12,913 bases of DNA from JAVWHX01 sp036639875. GTDB taxonomy: Bacteria; Bacillota_I; Bacilli_A; Erysipelotrichales; Coprobacillaceae. The stretch lies in assembly GCA_036639875.1 (NCBI GenBank), contig JAVWHX010000062.1:1-12913 (forward strand). Direction: 5' to 3'. Each line of letters starts with the position of its first letter. Position 1 is the first letter of the stretch. The translations under genes and the position numbers were made by a program. The notes under the pieces were generated by a model. That model worked only from the letters and a program-made list of their open reading frames with translations, did no database searches and was not told the DNA's origin. Shown here piece after piece: positions 1-6,455 of this stretch.

Positions 1-714
1 TCCTTCTTCATACTTAAGTCTCTTTTCACCTTCCACAACCCATCTGCCTAATTGTCTTTGCATGGCATAATGAGCTAACTCTTTATCTTGCTTAAATGTT
101 TCTAACTTTTTCTTCATCACCTTAATCACCTCTTCTTCTATATCCATTATATCATCATCTATGCCGTTTGCAAATATATAGATTAACTTCTCTAATGAAC
201 TCATCTCTTCATATGTCTTCTCTTTTCTGATTTCATTAATATAAGGTAAAAAGATATAAATACGATGTATAAGATTATTCTTTTCTTGTAAGGCTTTATC
301 AGTTCGACTTGTATAAACTTCTTTTAAACATGGATTATCTTTATTAATATCATCAATAAAGATAATCTGATAAACAGCGTGTAGTCTATCATAGGGTTCA
401 GATTCATCAAGTTGTGTAGAAAGCAGTTTAGCACCATAATACTGAAACCTTTGATAAAGGTATAAAGATAAAGAAGACTTCTGCATTTCGATATCAATCT
501 TTCTGCCTTGATTATCTTCAATCAAAATATCTAAGATAATATCCTTATCAAGAAGTCTTTCAGGAATAATATCAGGATTGATAACATGTAAAGACTGATA
601 GTTGATTCCAATGACTTCATCAATAATCAGTTTTAATAAAAACTGACAATCTTTATCTTTCTCATTAGATAAAGCATACTTAAATAAAACATCATTTTTA
701 AAATTGATTTCCAT
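1..714 (-). CDS. Rpn-family PD-(D/E)XK nuclease / putative transposase (C-terminus cut off by window)
   Basis: Translating the minus strand from ATG at 714 gives 238 residues that stay open to the window edge, so the C-terminus is missing. The start has a GGAGG at 726-730, 11 nt upstream. The protein opens with FKNDVLFKYALS, then has LDILIEDNQGRKIDIEMQ near residues 61-78. This is the D...ExQ core (D62, E76, Q78) of the Rpn/YhgA-like PD-(D/E)XK group, where Gln often replaces the catalytic Lys. A YLYQRFQYYGAKL helix near 85-97 also fits. These proteins are known as recombination-promoting DNA endonucleases and are often annotated 'PD-(D/E)XK nuclease family transposase'. They usually stand alone in many scattered copies. 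No terminator hairpin is visible between this gene and the transporter gene upstream on the same strand (53 nt), so read-through is possible. Family call is fairly sure; activity is not shown. Confidence 0.82.
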   Translation of the reverse strand, partial: MEINFKNDVLFKYALSNEKDKDCQFLLKLIIDEVIGINYQSLHVINPDIIPERLLDKDIILDILIEDNQGRKIDIEMQKSSLSLYLYQRFQYYGAKLLSTQLDESEPYDRLHAVYQIIFIDDINKDNPCLKEVYTSRTDKALQEKNNLIHRIYIFLPYINEIRKEKTYEEMSSLEKLIYIFANGIDDDIMDIEEEVIKVMKKKLETFKQDKELAHYAMQRQLGRWVVEGEKRLKYEEG

Positions 715-767
715 ATATGAAAATACCTCCTTACTTCTATATACAAAGTTCAGAGGCATTTTTCTTT

Positions 768-2006
768 TTATTTTTCAATTTTTTTTAAACTTTTATTAAA
801 AATATAATATCCAATTACAAACATAAGTGAAATAATTGCTACACCATAATTCATCTTTCCAGTAAGTTGTGTCATAATTCCAACCAATGCAGTTCCTAAG
901 AACGCTGCACCTTTTCCACATATATCGAATAGTCCAAAGTATTCCCCTGACTTTTCAGGAGGAATAATCTTCGCAAAATATGATCTTGATAATGCCTGTA
1001 TTCCACCTTGGAACATACCAACACATATAGCTAATAACCAAAATTCCCATTGTTTATCTAATTGAATTGCAAATAATGCGATTGCTGTATATGCGACAAT
1101 ACAGACTTTAATAAGTGATGCATTAGAATACATCTTAGATAATTTAGAGAACAATAAGGCAAATGGGAAGGCAACAATTTGAGTCACCAATAACGCTACT
1201 AATAAGCCTTGAGTATCTAATCCTAAAGCACTACCATAGGCAGTAGCCATCTCAATAATCGTATAAACTCCATCGATATAAAAGAAGAAAGCAATTAAAA
1301 ACAAAAATACTTTTTTATTTTCCCTCATATCTTTAATTGTTTTAAATAATCTTGTAAAGCTTTCTTTAAATACATGTTTAGGTTTATCAACAAAGTAAAC
1401 TTGTTGATAGTTTTTTAATAATGGCATTGTGAGTAAGAACCACCATGATGCATTTAATATAAATGTAATCACCATTGCCATTGTAAAACTAATTCCAATT
1501 TTCTCATAGAAAAGAACAAATATTAAACTTACTATAAAAGGAATACAACTTCCTAAATAACCCCAAGCATAACCATTAGATGAAACTTTATCCATACGTT
1601 CTGGAGTTGTAATATCAGTAAGCATAGAATCGTAAAAAATTATACTTGTTGAAAATCCAATTTTTGCAATAACAAATATTGCTAAGAAAACAATCCAAGA
1701 TTTTGGAACTGATAAAAATGCAAGTCCTAGGACCCCAACCATCATACTGATTGCAAAAATCGGCTTCTTATAGCCTTTTGTATCAACAATACTTCCAAGT
1801 ACTGGTCCAACAATTGCGACAACCGCAGTTGCTATAGAGGCTCCATATCCCCAATAAGCCAAAGAATTATTTGGGCTAATCTGAGCAGTAGAAGCAAGTT
1901 GGTTAAAGTAAATAGGTAAAACTGTAGAGACTAATAAAATAAACGCTGAGTTTCCAACATCATACAATATCCAAAACTTTTCTAATCTCGTTAATTTATT
2001 ATTCAT
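768..2006 (-). CDS. UMF1-type major facilitator superfamily transporter
   Basis: This is a 412-residue polytopic membrane protein with about twelve hydrophobic segments. The N-terminus, with YDVGNSAFILLVSTVLPIYF near residues 15-34, matches the UMF1 (unknown major facilitator) family related to fungal Atg22, where a D...NSA/F signature precedes helix 1. The glycine-rich GPVLGSIVDTKGYKKP loop near 67-82 is the MFS motif-A region between helices 2 and 3. A longer frame opens at 2066, but ATG 2006 has AGGAGA at 2011-2016 immediately upstream and gives the family-typical N-terminus, so 2006 is chosen. The start overlaps the stop of the phospholipase C-like gene by 8 nt (1999-2006), which implies translational coupling. 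The substrate of UMF1 proteins in bacteria is not established. The context (a predicted phospholipase) could suggest a lipid head group or degradation product, but that is inference only. Confidence 0.88.
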   Translation of the reverse strand: MNNKLTRLEKFWILYDVGNSAFILLVSTVLPIYFNQLASTAQISPNNSLAYWGYGASIATAVVAIVGPVLGSIVDTKGYKKPIFAISMMVGVLGLAFLSVPKSWIVFLAIFVIAKIGFSTSIIFYDSMLTDITTPERMDKVSSNGYAWGYLGSCIPFIVSLIFVLFYEKIGISFTMAMVITFILNASWWFLLTMPLLKNYQQVYFVDKPKHVFKESFTRLFKTIKDMRENKKVFLFLIAFFFYIDGVYTIIEMATAYGSALGLDTQGLLVALLVTQIVAFPFALLFSKLSKMYSNASLIKVCIVAYTAIALFAIQLDKQWEFWLLAICVGMFQGGIQALSRSYFAKIIPPEKSGEYFGLFDICGKGAAFLGTALVGIMTQLTGKMNYGVAIISLMFVIGYYIFNKSLKKIEK

Positions 2007-2784
2007 AATTTCTCCTAAACCTTTCATTAAGTTCTTTATCATCAAGATGACACATATAATCATCAATTAATGTTTTTGCGATAAGAATAGCATGTTCTTT
2101 TTTCTTCATCAATTCTTCAACATCATCTTTACAAATAGGATTCTTTTCATAGTTAATCATTAAACCTTTATATCCTTCATATATGCCTGCAACTTTCATA
2201 GCAGTCAATACAATGTTTCTTTTTATTTTACCAGGCGCTAATAAGAAACCTAAATAAGTTAACATTCCTTTTAATGATTTTTTTATATCTTGTGGTTGTA
2301 ATTGAAAGAAAGGTGCAATCACTTTATCAACCATATCACTTTGATGAATATGTGATGTTAAAGATGTCGTAAGTGGATTAAATCCATTGTGAATTAATAA
2401 TTCTCGATCAAACTCTGATTCAATTTCACTATGAGTCAAATGCTTTGTTCTTTCAACTTCTCCAACATATCCATGACATTCACTATCCAAAGTAAAATGT
2501 GTAATAAAACCTAAAATATAAGCTAAAGAAGCTTCTTTGTTTGAACTCTTCTTAACAATATGTTTACTTTGATTAAAGAAATCATAAGCTTCATGCTTAT
2601 GCATTTGATATCCTAAACTCTTCACAACATTATTCTTTAAAGGTTGATGATAAAACAAAATATCAGGTCCATGAACCCCAATATGATAGAGATCAATATA
2701 TTGATTAATAACTTCTTGAAGCTTTGGATCTAAAGTTTTAAGAACTTGATTTCCAAAATCAAGATGTGCATATCCAGCTGGCAT
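1999..2784 (-). CDS. Zinc-dependent phospholipase C family protein (PF00882-like)
   Basis: The product has 261 residues. It begins MPAGYAHLDFG and carries the His/Asp pattern of the Zn-dependent phospholipase C family: H7, IGVHGPDILFYH near 36-47, a helix with HKHEAYDFF near 62-70, and LGFITHFTLDSECHGYVGE near 91-109 (H-x3-D-x3-H). The frame extends to 2802, but ATG 2784 is preceded by AAGGAGGG at optimal spacing and is chosen. No signal peptide is visible, so unlike the secreted clostridial alpha-toxin and B. cereus PLC this member is probably cytoplasmic. It also lacks the C-terminal PLAT/C2 domain of alpha-toxin (family catalytic part only). It is the first gene of an operon with the overlapping MFS transporter. 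Family membership is well supported; substrate and physiological role are unknown, and toxin function should not be assumed. Confidence 0.85.
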   Translation of the reverse strand: MPAGYAHLDFGNQVLKTLDPKLQEVINQYIDLYHIGVHGPDILFYHQPLKNNVVKSLGYQMHKHEAYDFFNQSKHIVKKSSNKEASLAYILGFITHFTLDSECHGYVGEVERTKHLTHSEIESEFDRELLIHNGFNPLTTSLTSHIHQSDMVDKVIAPFFQLQPQDIKKSLKGMLTYLGFLLAPGKIKRNIVLTAMKVAGIYEGYKGLMINYEKNPICKDDVEELMKKKEHAILIAKTLIDDYMCHLDDKELNERFRRNYE

Positions 2785-2802
2785 AATATCCCTCCTTGTC
2801 AT

Positions 2803-2846
2803 ATTATAAAGATAATTAACTTACGCTTTGTTAATATCGCGTTAAT
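2803..2846 (-). promoter_or_regulatory. Candidate promoter/operator of the phospholipase C-MFS operon
   Basis: On the minus strand a perfect -10 TATAAT lies at 2808-2803, about 20 nt before the start codon. The best -35-like hexamer, TTAACA at 2834-2829, leaves a 20-bp spacer, longer than normal. The region has GTTAAT at 2830-2835 and 2841-2846 (11-bp period) and the opposite ATTAAC at 2815-2820. Within it, AGATAATTAAC (2810-2820) and GTTAATTCTATCT (2841-2853) form an imperfect inverted repeat. A regulator-dependent promoter is possible; the -10 is the only strong element. Confidence 0.35.
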
Positions 2847-2975
2847 TCTATCTTTATTTTATCATATTATGAAAATAAAACTATATAATCTATTAACAAT
2901 AGTCATGTATTTTTAGTTCATATCAAAATCTATAAACATAAGAACACAAATTATCTTTTCTGCATATAAATAAAG

Positions 2976-3001
2976 TGAAGAAAGCATTTAGACTTTCTTT
3001 A
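2976..3001 (+). terminator. AT-rich hairpin upstream of the riboswitch promoter
   Basis: TGAAGAAAG (2976-2984) pairs with CTTTCTTTA (2993-3001), with an 8-nt loop and one G.U pair. The stem is weak and only a short T-rich stretch follows, so it may be an insulator-type terminator or nothing functional. No gene ends just before it on the plus strand, which lowers confidence. Confidence 0.25.
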
Positions 3002-3029
3002 TTGATACAAAATAATTATTTTGTATATG
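3002..3029 (+). promoter_or_regulatory. Possible promoter for the riboswitch-ATPase transcript
   Basis: TTGATA (3002-3007) and TATATG (3024-3029) are spaced by 16 bp, about 50 bp before the first base of the aptamer. The -10 lacks the conserved final T, so the hexamers are imperfect. The location is right for a short leader before the aptamer, and the spacer coincides with a 22-bp palindrome that could be an operator. Confidence 0.35.
3005..3026. repeat. 22-bp perfect palindrome (candidate operator)
   Basis: The half-site ATACAAAATAA (3005-3015) is followed without a gap by its exact reverse complement TTATTTTGTAT (3016-3026). A zero-spacer, 11-bp half-site dyad is typical of dimeric repressor operators, and it sits between the candidate -35 and -10 hexamers. 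A T-run does not follow, so a terminator role is unlikely. The binding protein cannot be named from the site alone. Confidence 0.6.
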
Positions 3030-3074
3030 ACAATCTCTTTGCACTGCATCCCATTTAGACATAGGTGGGAAGTC

Positions 3075-3174
3075 AACAGTACAAACTGATCAGGCGATGC
3101 TTATAGGCATGAAGCCGGGCCACTCTATTGTGGCAACAGATGATATTTCATACATCTGTGGGACAGTAGCTGTT
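3075..3174 (+). promoter_or_regulatory. NiCo (czcD-type) riboswitch aptamer
   Basis: All parts of the four-helix NiCo aptamer are visible. P1 is ACTG 3085-3088 with CAGT 3164-3167, extendable by AACAG 3075-3079 with CTGTT 3170-3174. P2 is ATGC(T) 3097-3101 with (G)GCAT 3106-3110. P3 is GCCAC 3119-3123 with GTGGC 3130-3134. P4 is ACAGATG 3136-3142 with CATCTGT 3153-3159. The conserved junction strings CAGGC, GCCGGGC, GGCAACAGATGA and CATCTGTGGGACAGT are all present, including the G-rich segments whose guanines bind the metal. As I recall it, the match to the Erysipelotrichaceae aptamer used for the crystal structure is very close. The class is known to sense Co2+ and Ni2+, and Fe2+ has also been proposed as ligand. 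It lies 102 nt upstream of the ATPase start, on the same strand. Confidence 0.95.
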
Positions 3175-3190
3175 TCATAGATGTATTTTT
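3150..3190 (+). terminator. Riboswitch-controlled intrinsic terminator
   Basis: Positions 3150-3166 can pair along their full length with 3170-3186 to give a 17-bp helix with three G.U pairs and a UAG triloop. It is followed by T at 3186-3190 and further T-rich sequence. The helix reuses the 3' strand of aptamer P4 (3153-3159) and the 3' strand of P1 (3164-3167). It therefore cannot coexist with the folded aptamer, which predicts a metal-ON switch. Confidence 0.85.
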
Positions 3191-3206
3191 ATATTCTTAT
3201 GAAACA
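3171..3206 (+). promoter_or_regulatory. Possible antiterminator hairpin downstream of the aptamer
   Basis: TGTTTCATA (3171-3179) is exactly complementary to TATGAAACA (3198-3206), giving a 9-bp stem plus one possible G.U pair. It takes up the 3' half of the terminator helix (3170-3186) while leaving aptamer P4 and core P1 free. The folded aptamer and this hairpin can therefore form together. It is AT-rich and its loop is about 18 nt, so its weight in folding is uncertain. Confidence 0.45.
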
Positions 3207-3275
3207 ATGACTTTTGAAAGTGCCATAAGAGAATCACAATAAAACCCTACTAGGGAAATGGAGGATTATTCTTTT

Positions 3276-5795
3276 ATGACGAATTTAAAACAAAATGTGA
3301 CAGGCTTGAGTTCAACCAAAGCTATGGAATTACAAGAACAGTTTGGGAAGAATGAATTAACTACTCAAAAGAAAGAGAGTTTTTTAAGAAAAGCTTTTCA
3401 TATTATTTGTGAACCAATGTTTCTTTTATTACTTGTTGCTTCATCTATTTATTTTCTTTTAGGTGAACTGCGTGATGCTTCAATTATGTTAATATTTGTT
3501 GTAGGAATTATAAGTATTGATATTATTCAAGAGTGGAAAACTGACAAAACTTTAAATGCATTAAAGGACTTATCTGCTCCTCATATTATTGTTTTACGTG
3601 ATGAAATTGAACAACAAATTATGAGTTCTGATTTGGTTCCTAATGATATAATGATGATTCATGAAGGTGTGAAGATTCCAGCTGATGGATTTATCATTAA
3701 ATGTAATGACTTATGTATTGATGAATCTTCATTAACTGGTGAAGCAGAAGGAGTATGGAAAAGCGACTGTTATCATGACCAGTCGGATAATTATTGGCGC
3801 AATGACTATTGTTATGCTGGAACTCTTGTTATTCAAGGAAATGCAACTATCCTTGTTGATAAAATAGGATCAGAAACTGAATATGGGAAAATTGGTATTG
3901 ATGTTGTTTCTGCTGAAACAACACAAACATCATTACAAAAACAAACCAGAGGGCTTGTAAAACTTTGTGCAACTATTGCAGTTGTTTTATTTCTTTTGGT
4001 AACATTACTGACATATTTAAATATACCAGATCATCTTTTGATTGATCGTATTGTAGAAAGCCTTTTGGCGGGTATCGCTCTTGCTATGGCAATGATTCCT
4101 GAGGACTTTCCAGTTATTCTAACCGTCTTTTTATCAATGGGAGCATGGCGTCTTGCTAAGAAAAAAGCATTAGTGCGTAAACAATCTGCTATCGAAACAT
4201 TAGGAGCAATATCTGTACTTTGTGTTGATAAAACTGGAACTATTACAATGAATAAAATGACAGTGCAAACAACATGGTCATTAGATAAAGATGAAAATAT
4301 GCTTTGTGAAACAATGGGGCTTGGGTGTGAAACTGATGCATATGATCCAATGGAAAAGGCTATGCTAGCTTATTGCGGAAAGAAAGGAATAACCAAAGAC
4401 CATATCTTCAGTGGTCAATTCCTATACGAATATCCTTTCACTCATGACTTAAAGATGATGGGACATGTTTGGGAACATGAAAATCAGATTATTATTGCAG
4501 TGAAAGGAAGTCCAGAACAAGTTCTGACACTTTGTCATCTTAATAATAAAGATCACCAAGACATTGAGTCACAAATCTTAAAAATGTCTCAAGATGGTTT
4601 ACGAGTGATTGCTATAGCAAATAAAATATTAAAACAAAAAGAAGATATTCCTAAAGATATTACAGACTGCTCTCTTGAATTTTGTGGTCTTATTGGCTTA
4701 ATTGATCCACCTAGAGAGAATATCAAAGAAGATATTCAACATTGTCTTAATGCAGGTATTCGTATAGTTATGATTACTGGTGATAATGGTATAACAGCAA
4801 GTGCAATTGCTAAAAAAATGGGTATGCCCAATACTGATAATATAATGACTGGAGATATTATCAATCAGATGGATGATAATCAATTAAGAGAAGCTATAAA
4901 GAATGTTTCCATTTTTTCTCGTGTTATTCCAGAACATAAAATGCGTATTGTTAAAGCTTTTAAGGAAAACAATGATATTGTGGCAATGACTGGGGATGGA
5001 GTCAATGATGCTCCAGCATTAAAAAATGCTGATATTGGTATAGCTATGGGAAAAAGAGGTAGTGAAGTATCTCGTGAAGCAGCTGATTTAATCTTATTAG
5101 ATGATAACTTTACAACAATTGTAGAAGCGATTAAAGACGGTCGTAGAATATATGATAATATTCGTAAAGCAATAGGTTATGTCTTTACAGTTCATCTTCC
5201 TGTTGCACTGATATCATTATTTACACCATTGCTTAAAATCTTACCTTCAGCAACTTTCTTACTACCAATTCATATTGTCTTATTGCATCTTGTTATTAGT
5301 CCTACCTGTTCAATAGTCTTAGAAAGACAACCTGCCGAAAAAAACATTATGCATAGAAAACCTCGGAACTCTCAAGAAAAACTTGTTAATTCACAAATGC
5401 TTTTTAAAAGCTTAATTCAAGGAATTATCATTTTTGTAGCTTCTTTTGTCACGTACTTATATGTGATGGATGGGGAAGTTTCAAATGCTGCATTAGCAAG
5501 AACAATGGGAATTGGGATATTAATGCTTTCAAACTTATTCTTGGTTCAAGTTAATAGTTCTGAATATGATTATGCATTTTGTTCTATTAAAAAACTTATT
5601 AAGGATAAAGTTATGTGGATAAGTTCGATAGGTACGATTGTTGCATTATTTATTGTATTATATACACCTTTAAATATAGTGTTAAAATTAATGCCTTTAA
5701 CTCCAATACAATTGATTATTGTCATAGTCATTGCATTCATATCAGTATACTGGTATGAGATTGTAAAAATAATAAAGAAAAAAAGATCAAAATAA
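3276..5795 (+). CDS. P-type cation-transporting ATPase (P2-like), probable Co2+/Ni2+/Fe2+ exporter
   Basis: The protein has 839 residues and complete P-type machinery: an N-terminal cation-ATPase domain (about 9-60), TGE actuator motif 154-156, PEDFP in helix 4 (275-279), phosphorylation motif DKTGT with Asp 318, KGSPE (410-414) in the nucleotide domain, DPPR near 477, and TGDGVNDAP (572-580) hinge. About ten membrane helices follow the 4+6 plan. No N-terminal HMA or CxxC metal domain is present, so it is P2-like rather than P1B. Transport helix 4 has PEDFP instead of the Ca2+-pump PEGLP; helix 6 carries H671, S675 and C678. An upstream in-frame ATG at 3258 overlaps the GGAGG (3260-3264), so ATG 3276 is chosen, with an 11-nt gap. 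The NiCo riboswitch upstream makes export of Co2+, Ni2+ or Fe2+ the best inference. By sequence alone it might be called a Ca2+ or general cation ATPase. Confidence 0.9.
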   Translation: MTNLKQNVTGLSSTKAMELQEQFGKNELTTQKKESFLRKAFHIICEPMFLLLLVASSIYFLLGELRDASIMLIFVVGIISIDIIQEWKTDKTLNALKDLSAPHIIVLRDEIEQQIMSSDLVPNDIMMIHEGVKIPADGFIIKCNDLCIDESSLTGEAEGVWKSDCYHDQSDNYWRNDYCYAGTLVIQGNATILVDKIGSETEYGKIGIDVVSAETTQTSLQKQTRGLVKLCATIAVVLFLLVTLLTYLNIPDHLLIDRIVESLLAGIALAMAMIPEDFPVILTVFLSMGAWRLAKKKALVRKQSAIETLGAISVLCVDKTGTITMNKMTVQTTWSLDKDENMLCETMGLGCETDAYDPMEKAMLAYCGKKGITKDHIFSGQFLYEYPFTHDLKMMGHVWEHENQIIIAVKGSPEQVLTLCHLNNKDHQDIESQILKMSQDGLRVIAIANKILKQKEDIPKDITDCSLEFCGLIGLIDPPRENIKEDIQHCLNAGIRIVMITGDNGITASAIAKKMGMPNTDNIMTGDIINQMDDNQLREAIKNVSIFSRVIPEHKMRIVKAFKENNDIVAMTGDGVNDAPALKNADIGIAMGKRGSEVSREAADLILLDDNFTTIVEAIKDGRRIYDNIRKAIGYVFTVHLPVALISLFTPLLKILPSATFLLPIHIVLLHLVISPTCSIVLERQPAEKNIMHRKPRNSQEKLVNSQMLFKSLIQGIIIFVASFVTYLYVMDGEVSNAALARTMGIGILMLSNLFLVQVNSSEYDYAFCSIKKLIKDKVMWISSIGTIVALFIVLYTPLNIVLKLMPLTPIQLIIVIVIAFISVYWYEIVKIIKKKRSK

Positions 5796-5811
5796 TATTT
5801 GGTCTTTCTTT
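5778..5811. terminator. Bidirectional terminator between ATPase and DUF1461 genes
   Basis: AAAGATCAAA (5782-5791) pairs with TTTGGTCTTT (5798-5807) with one G.U pair and a 6-nt loop. The stem continues past one mismatch to 5778/5811. T-rich flanks exist on both strands. The hairpin contains the ATPase stop codon (5793-5795) and touches the stop of the opposite gene. Confidence 0.7.
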
Positions 5812-6455
5812 TACAATGATTTTAGAATACTTCTCTCTTTTCTTTTATATAATACATAACAACCAATACTTACAACATTCACAATCAAAACAATCAATAT
5901 AAAACAATGCATAAAGAAAGATTCTGGTAGAATTGTAATAACTGGATCAGTTTGATAATTAAAAATCCAATAATCATTTCTAAATACAATATTATGAAAG
6001 ATAACAAAAGCTTTATCAAAATCTAATGCTACAAAGAATGCTAATACTGTTGGTATTCCAATTGAGAAAAAAGAAGTTAATCTTAAGAAACGATATTCTT
6101 TTTCTTTCATATTAAAATAAATCATAACTGCACTTATAAGACCACTGATTAGACATGTCAATTGAACAACTTCAAATACTCTTTTCACTTCTTCAAAATG
6201 AATACGACCTGTTGTAGACATAATAAAATCAGGTAATGCTAGTGTTCCTCTATAAAAAAGACTTTGATATTCAATCAAAACATCATAATTCTTCTTAATA
6301 ACATCAACACTTAAACCAGTATCTTTTGCTATATCTAAATAACCAATATCAAAATAATAAAGTTGTTTAAAGAAAACTGTTACGACAACTGCAAAACTGA
6401 TAATAAAGATAGTTAATACAAGTGCTAAAGCAATATCTTTTTTTCTATTCTTCAT
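5811..6455 (-). CDS. DUF1461 / TIGR01906-family integral membrane protein
   Basis: This is a 214-residue membrane protein with an N-terminal helix (about 7-28), a roughly 65-residue extracytoplasmic segment, two central helices (about 95-112 and 123-144), a second outer loop and a C-terminal helix followed by YKRKER. The outer loop sequence IVFRNDYWIFNYQTDPVITILPESFF resembles the conserved NxxWxFdxxxDpvixllPexFF stretch of the DUF1461/TIGR01906 family. The long loop before helix 2 has the family's HFEEVKRVF (H-x-D/E-V-K) motif. Function is unknown for the family. A longer frame starts with GTG at 6470, but ATG 6455 has AAGGTG upstream and overlaps the trmL stop by 11 nt (6445-6455). The two genes therefore form a tight operon, trmL first. 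Confidence 0.8.
   Translation of the reverse strand: MKNRKKDIALALVLTIFIISFAVVVTVFFKQLYYFDIGYLDIAKDTGLSVDVIKKNYDVLIEYQSLFYRGTLALPDFIMSTTGRIHFEEVKRVFEVVQLTCLISGLISAVMIYFNMKEKEYRFLRLTSFFSIGIPTVLAFFVALDFDKAFVIFHNIVFRNDYWIFNYQTDPVITILPESFFMHCFILIVLIVNVVSIGCYVLYKRKERSILKSL

Larger units (their letters stand above)
2785..3275. other. Divergent intergenic region (491 bp) holding promoters and a riboswitch leader
   Basis: No convincing protein-coding frame is present. The left third carries the Shine-Dalgarno and -10 of the minus-strand phospholipase operon. Positions 2850-2970 are very AT-rich with no element I can assign. From 2976 onward come a U-followed hairpin, a 22-bp palindrome, a possible plus-strand promoter, a short TCCCA/TGGGA hairpin (3049-3053 with 3066-3070), the NiCo riboswitch, its terminator and a possible antiterminator, then the ATPase ribosome binding site GGAGG at 3260-3264. 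Confidence 0.85.

Noticed and set aside
324..521. Minus-strand 65-codon frame within the Rpn gene region
   Set aside because: The truncated Rpn frame from 714 to the window edge has clear family motifs and a good ribosome site. This one is an out-of-phase shadow.
1999..2784. Calling the Zn-dependent PLC protein a secreted toxin
   Set aside because: There is no signal peptide and no C-terminal membrane-binding domain; only the catalytic family pattern is present.
3005..3026. Palindrome as an intrinsic terminator
   Set aside because: No T-run follows and no gene ends before it. Its position by the promoter suits an operator better.
3081..3170. yybP-ykoY (Mn2+) riboswitch upstream of a P-type ATPase
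   Set aside because: The strings CAGGC, GCCGGGC, CAACAGATG and CATCTGTGGGACAG and the helix order match the NiCo class, not the yybP-ykoY loop consensus.
3258..3275. ATG at 3258 as start of the ATPase
   Set aside because: The GGAGG ribosome site begins within this codon (3260-3264), and no well-spaced site lies upstream. ATG 3276 fits better.
4698..4883. Minus-strand open frame inside the ATPase gene
   Set aside because: It has Asn/Ile/Thr-rich composition with no motif and is fully antisense to conserved ATPase coding sequence. It is a shadow frame.
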